Below, piece after piece: positions 59,136 through 64,000 of a DNA stretch of 64,000 nt. Source of the DNA: Stereocaulon alpinum (lineage: Eukaryota; Ascomycota; Lecanoromycetes; Lecanorales; Stereocaulaceae); NCBI GenBank assembly GCA_018257865.1, contig JAEUBA010000007.1, positions 434,001 to 498,000 on the forward strand. Direction: 5' to 3'. Below the pieces are notes generated by a model. It saw nothing but the letters and a program-made list of their open reading frames with translations, was not told the origin of the DNA and did no database searches. The position numbers and the translations under genes are program-made. Numbering within the stretch: position 1 is the stretch's first letter; every line of letters begins with the position of its first letter.

Positions 59136-61143
59136 ATGGCTGATACCCTGATACAACCCGACGAGCCTGACAACATTGGGTGCGTACGCTCCACATTCTT
59201 CAAAAGACGTCATAAGCTGCATAGCTTTTTGCCTTTCGATAGAGTGAATTTAATTGAATAGCATAAGCAAAGTCTTGTACTTCCATTGGGCAGCGTAACT
59301 CATTGCACCGGTTCTTCGAGTGCGCAGCAATCATGCCACTAAAGTGGATTGAGAATTATCCTCAGACGGACTGCTCTTACGGCCCTCGAATCATGCTGAC
59401 CCTGATGTGTCGTGGTACCAGCTCTGTTGAACTGAAGGATAACACCGTCATTGTGGTACTGGGAGCTTCTGGGGATCTCGCAAAGAAGAAGACTGTACGT
59501 TGAGCTTGCCTTCTTCGAGTCCTGAAGCGCACGCGCTGACCCTCTACCATAGTTCCCCGCACTGTTCGGCTTAGTATGTACTACTTCGCCTGCCCTGTCT
59601 CCAGGAGCCAAGTCTAACTGCTTGCAAGTACCGCAACCGATTCCTTCCTAAAGACATTAAAATAGTCGGCTATGCTCGGACAAAAATGGACCATGAGGAA
59701 TACCTCAAGCGGGTCAAGTCGCATATCAAAGTACCGACCAAAGAGATGGAAGAACAATTGGAGGGATTCTGCAAAATATGTACATACATTTCTGGACAAT
59801 ACGACCAAGACGAGCCATTCAAGGTTCTAAACCAGCACCTGGAGGAGATCGAGAGCGGTCGACAAGAGCAGAACCGAGTCTTCTACATGGCCCTTCCGCC
59901 CAGCGTCTTCATCACGGTCTCTCAACACCTGAAGAGGAATTGCTACCCTAAGAAGGGGATTTCGCGAATTGTGGTGGAGAAGCCTTTTGGCAAGGACCTG
60001 GGCAGCTCTCGAGAGCTTCAGAAAGCCTTGGAGCCGGATTGGAAGGAAGAAGAAATCTTCCGTATCGATCATTACCTCGGAAAAGAGATGGTGAAGAACA
60101 TTCTAATACTACGTTTCGGCAACGAATTCTTTGGAGCGACTTGGAATCGCAACCATATTGATAACGTCCAAATCTCCTTCAAAGAACCATTCGGTACCGA
60201 AGGCAGAGGAGGCTACTTCGATGAATTTGGCATCGTGCGCGATGTCATGCAAAACCATTTGCTTCAAGTGTTGACCCTGCTCGCAATGGAGCGACCGATC
60301 TCATTCTCATCAGAAGATATTCGCGACGAGAAAGTCCGAGTTCTTCGCGGAATACCCAACATTGAGCCGAAGAACGTCATAATTGGGCAATATGGAAAGT
60401 CATTAGACGGTAATAAGCCTGCATATAAGGAGGACGACACAGTGCCCAAGGAGTCAAGGTGTCCAACTTTCTGCGCCATGGTTGCGTACATCAAGAACGA
60501 AAGATGGGACGGCGTTCCCTTCATACTGAAGGCTGGCAAAGGTAGGTCATATTGTGACTGTTTCAGAAAGAACCAGAGACTGACGTACCGCAGCCCTCAA
60601 CGAGCAAAAGACGGAAATTCGTATTCAGTTCAAGGATGTCACGTCGGGCATATTCAAGGACATTCCCCGCAACGAGCTCGTCATCCGCGTGCAGCCCAAC
60701 GAGTCTGTGTACATTAAGATGAACTCCAAGCTGCCCGGCCTGAGCATGCAGACCGTGTCCACCGAGCTTGACCTAACTTACAGACGCCGCTTTTCTGACC
60801 TCAAGATCCCCGAGGCTTACGAATCGTTGATCCTCGACGCACTTAAGGGCGATCATTCCAATTTCGTCCGTGATGATGAGCTCGATGCCAGTTGGAGGAT
60901 CTTCACACCCCTATTGCACTATCTCGATCATAATACCGAGATCACCCCAATGGAGTATCCATACGGTATGCCCCCAGTACTAGATATGCACGTTCATGCG
61001 ACTCGTGACTCTATGCTAAACTGTTTCCAGGATCTCGAGGCCCGGCCGTACTGGATGATTTCACATCCTCGTACGGATACAAATTCAGCGATCCGGCGGG
61101 CTACCAATGGGGCGGTGCAGCAAATGAGAATAATAAGCTTTGA
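59136..61143 (+). CDS. gsdA: Glucose-6-phosphate 1-dehydrogenase
   Basis: Exons 59136-59179, 59422-59494, 59553-59573, 59629-60541, 60594-60965 and 61031-61143 encode 511 residues, the family length. The enzyme oxidises glucose 6-phosphate with NADP+ in the cytosol, the committed step of the oxidative pentose phosphate pathway. Motifs: nucleotide-binding GASGDLAKKK (29-38), substrate/active site RIDHYLGKE with the following MVKNILILRFGNEF, EKPFGKD, and the C-terminal structural NADP region. Exon 3 is 21 nt (FPALFGL). Intron 1 is 242 bp with more than one possible acceptor; the TACCAG acceptor gives GSVELKDNTVIVVLG, matching the family. Confidence 0.97.
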
Positions 61144-61564
61144 GTGCTACAGTACGATAGATGGACGAAACTTTCCGTATCGATTACAGCGTGCAGTCTT
61201 CATGCGGTAGACATCTCTAGCTCAGGAACAATAGTTTAGACAGCGATCGAGCGATTGAACGAATACATGGCATGTTAAGAAGTAGACATTACCTACCCAC
61301 CTTGTACTGATTTTAAACCATGCATGATCTGTAAGCCAAACGGTAGATAAGGAATTCCATATCTGGAACCGGTACTACGACTAGGTACGAGCAAGCGGAC
61401 GTCCCTTCATAGCCATAACGTACGAATTTCGGAAGGAGTACAGGCCACAATTTCTAGATTTAGCAACGCCTAAAAGCAGAAACAATGACCTGGGCTCGAA
61501 CTGCTCTAATGGACAATGACTGAAGCGAACATGTGTAGAAAGTTTGTAGATCTATTACTCTACG

Positions 61565-61664
61565 TATATTTTCCATTCAGCGGAAAATGAAGACCTCTCA
61601 TACATGGTCAAGGAAACGCTGATACACTACTTTGCGTAGATCTTTCGTTCAGCGAAAGTCAAGA
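61565..61664. repeat. Duplicated unit with paired hairpins
   Basis: Copy 1 (from about 61565) and copy 2 (from about 61636) share roughly 35 bp with substitutions. Each carries a short hairpin: ATTTTCC/GGAAAAT with loop ATTCAGC (61568-61588) and CTTTCG/CGAAAG with loop TTCAG (61642-61658). The stems differ between copies but remain paired, and TTCAG is common to both loops. Confidence 0.6.
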
Positions 61665-61796
61665 ACCTCTTGTACGTTGCCACTGCTGGTCGTGTTTACG
61701 TTGATTGAGGTTTGATCCAGTCTCGAAACGACCCTATGCGGAAAGCCGAAGAGGATCGAAAGCGCCGAGTACATGCAGAACAGTAGCAGGGGATTT

Positions 61797-61865
61797 GTAT
61801 AAGGATTGAAGGAATATATCATAAAGCGCAGAGTTCGTATAGGAATTGAACGAGTACATCATAGC
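61797..61865. repeat. Diverged direct repeat
   Basis: GTATAAGGATTGAAGGAATA at 61797-61816 and the related GTATAGGAATTGAACGAGTA from 61837 form a roughly 30-bp unit present twice, both followed by CATCATAGCG-like or ATCATAAAGCG sequence. It lies 40 bp before the ankyrin stop codon. Confidence 0.5.
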
Positions 61866-61902
61866 GAATTACGCGTAGCCAGCTCGACACGTGCCAGCTC
61901 AG

Positions 61903-64000
61903 TCAGCAAAGAATCTCTTCAACTCTCACCTCCACAAGGTCCGGCCCTTTGCCTACTGACATAGGCAGCTTCTCCGAGGCATCAAAGAAGTCGACACAAA
62001 AGCTTTTACAGTCAAGCTTTGCCATCAAGCTCCTGAAGGCGTTCTCCACCTCCTCATTCATATCTACTCTTTGCTTCATCGAGTCCCAAGCCGTAAGCCC
62101 AGCATTAGTCTCTGCATCTGGATTCATATCTTCCAGATCAGCGGCCTGGAAAATCTCTAGTGTACGGATATCAGCATGGCGAGCCAGGTAATGTAGAGCC
62201 GTTTCTCCTTCGTAATTCTTCAACGAGAGGTCGGCGCCGAGCTCTAGCAGTAATGAAGTACAATCATAATTGTTATTCCGGATGCTGTAGTTCAATGCAG
62301 TGGCCCCACCCCCGTCTTGGCAGTTGATATCGGCTCCTCGGGAGAGTAGATAGCGGGCGGTCCGGACGTTGTTCATGAAAGTGGCGGAAGTAAGCACTGA
62401 GCAGCCGCCGCAGTCTTTCTCGTTGATGTCGGCGCCAGCATCGAGTAGAGGAGAAATGTAGGCCGGATCGTTCTGAGAATAGGACGCAATGTTAAGTGGA
62501 CCTTGTTTCCATTTATTCATGGCGGTTGCTAAGGCTCCATGCTTCAGCAGGGTTAAGAGGCCTGTTGGAGTGGGGGCTTTCGTAGCGTAGTGTAGCGGCG
62601 TCATGCCTGTAATAGATTTTGACGAGTCTGCGCCGTAGCGGAGTAGTGTCTCCAAAGCTTGGACATTACCACGCTCAGCGGCCCAAGACAGAGGGGTTCT
62701 TCCTTCCGAGTCTCCGAGATTGATGTTCTTCGTCGATGCTGACAATTCGTGATCTAGATCTCGAGGAGTGGGTAGAAGATCAAGCACAATTTTGTGTAAG
62801 ATGGAGAACTGTCGTTCCTCAAACCAGTCGTCCTTGTTGAACATTTCTTCTAGCTCAGCTGCTTCATCAGGCGATACCTTTTTTGAGATGATCTTGTTAT
62901 ATGCCAAGTCTGTGACACTATTTTCATCGAGATCAGTGATGTCAGGACGAGCTCCAGCTTTCAATAAGAATCGGCATAGGTTCATGTGGCCTTTGTCCAC
63001 AGCGTAATGTAATGGCGTGTAGCCCCAATCATCACTAACATCGCAAGGTGATGCTAGTCCCAATTCGAAAAGCCTTGCTATACCGTCAATGTTGCCCGCA
63101 AACGCAGAATCGAAGATCTTGGACTTGTATGAAACAATTCGTGGTGCCACTAGCGACAATTGTGGACCAGTGAGTTGGTTTGAGATGACGATAGACGACA
63201 CCATACGATTAAGGAGCCATTCAGGGAAACGGTAGGACAAGCGTATGCTGGCCGAGGAATTGCGTTGACAGGAGAATTCATTGCATGGTTGGGACAACCC
63301 ATAGAGGCCGTTCGACTTAACGAGTAAGGATCCGATGACGTTTTGTAGCACCGAAGGGCTCTTGAGGCGATACACTCTATGACAAGCGCAACTGCAAGCT
63401 CGTTTGCACGGATTCATGGGCTTGTAATCCAGGGACCTCTTGACCTCAGAAACGAAAGTTCTTTGAGCTACTACATCTTTCCCACAGCTTTGTGCTTCAA
63501 GATCAACCTCTTGGTGTGATGGCGTTGTTGTTTGCATGGTGCCCGGATTTACCATGACGTATCCTGGAGGATCGAGGTGAAGACGGCCTTGCTGGGTGTT
63601 CAGAAATTCAGTTGTAAACGTCCTGAACTCCGCTGTCAGACTGGTAATATCGAGCCTGAAGAATCATATTGTCAGTGGACGTATCCCATTCTAAAGTAAG
63701 GTAGGCGTATTTGCGTGGCAAACGATTTTGCAGATCAGCAAGCGGAAGCGAGGCTGAGTTTGACTGACAGAGTGACTGCGGCCAATTGATTGGCAAAGTC
63801 CAACCGAACGACTTTTAGCCTGCCACGGAGTTCCCCCACTCGATCTTTCGCCCGAGTCCATTTGAATCGAGCCAGCAAACGAATCTTGAGTTGCTCAACG
63901 TGGTCCTTCTCTTCTTGCAGTCTTCGCGGACACACCCCGCAAAGCCCGCATAGCTCTTCGATTATGCAATCAACCTTGTGAAAGAGAGGTGACAACAAGT
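61903..64000 (-). CDS. Ankyrin-repeat protein, 5' end outside window
   Basis: Visible exons are 63769-64000 (open to the right edge) and 61903-63655, joined over a 113-bp intron (CT|G restores Leu). The N-terminal part (LARFKWTRAKDRVGELRGRLKVV, CGLCGVCPRRLQEEKDHVEQ) looks like the helical N-terminal domain seen in fungal ankyrin and NLR-like proteins. At least seven ankyrin repeats follow, for example DDWGYTPLHYAVDKGHMNLC, SEGRTPLSWAAERGNVQALE and GGGATALNYSIRNNNYDCTS. A Cys-rich segment (PCKRACSCACHR) sits between the two. The start codon is beyond the window. Function is unknown; ankyrin proteins of this type are abundant and variable in ascomycetes. Confidence 0.85.

Larger units (their letters stand above)
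61144..61902. other. Intergenic with repeated hairpins
   Basis: Between convergent 3' ends (gsdA and the ankyrin gene). No gene seen, but it holds two diverged copies of a hairpin-bearing unit and a second direct repeat, listed separately. Confidence 0.55.

Overview
This is a gene-dense stretch of a filamentous ascomycete (Pezizomycotina) genome. Evidence: many short GT-AG introns (about 47-120 bp) with fungal branch sites, clearly fungal protein families (DUF2457, DUF2406, a myosin-binding vezatin-like protein, a fungal F1 delta subunit, an eIF3a, a Fun30-type remodeller), a secondary-metabolite-type P450/prenyltransferase block and fungal ankyrin proteins. The class (Dothideomycetes, Eurotiomycetes, Leotiomycetes) cannot be fixed from the sequence alone. 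No rRNA, tRNA, CRISPR array or intact transposon was recognised. Exon coordinates were derived by hand from splice signals and reading-frame continuity; every multi-exon coding sequence given as intact sums to a multiple of three. Layout. 0-4 kb: the end-on partial of an unrecognised protein at the left edge, then an APH-family phosphotransferase. 4.4-14 kb: housekeeping block with a vezatin-like membrane protein, PCNA, pyridoxal kinase, dUTPase and the PP1 catalytic subunit. PCNA and dUTPase are S-phase genes and both carry MCB-like ACGCG elements upstream. 15-36.6 kb: a leucine-rich-repeat protein, Sar1 GTPase, a DUF2457 protein, mitochondrial ATP synthase delta, two conserved but unnamed fungal proteins, the NatB catalytic subunit, eIF3a, and the heterotrimeric G-protein gamma subunit. 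37-42.5 kb: a SelW/Rdx-family thioredoxin-like protein with two unusually long introns and a Fun30/SMARCAD1 chromatin remodeller. 43-54 kb: a gene graveyard. It holds a fused ankyrin-type/'GGPPS-like' relic, one unnamed ORF, then a decayed secondary-metabolism block (O-methyltransferase pseudogene, FAD monooxygenase pseudogene, N-terminally truncated UbiA prenyltransferase) next to an apparently intact P450, followed by a broken RNase-H/DEDDh-fold gene. 54.2-64 kb: housekeeping again with VMA21, a DUF2406 protein, ribosomal protein eL33 (six exons, none long enough to stand out alone), glucose-6-phosphate dehydrogenase, and an ankyrin-repeat protein that runs off the right edge. The gene set is mostly core cell biology. 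The region of most interest is 43-54 kb, where at least five genes have been broken by in-frame stops, truncation or fusion, several of the stops being of the CAG/CAA/TGG to TAG/TAA kind expected from C-to-T (RIP-like) mutation. The mix of O-methyltransferase, FAD monooxygenase, UbiA prenyltransferase and P450 is the accessory set of a meroterpenoid-type cluster, but no PKS, terpene cyclase or other core enzyme is in the window. I did not find a convincing new molecular system; the best leads are this dying cluster, a few unusual gene structures (a GC-AG intron in PP1, a start codon split by an intron in PCNA, 10- and 11-nt exons), and a pair of hairpins near 61.6 kb that differ by compensating changes.
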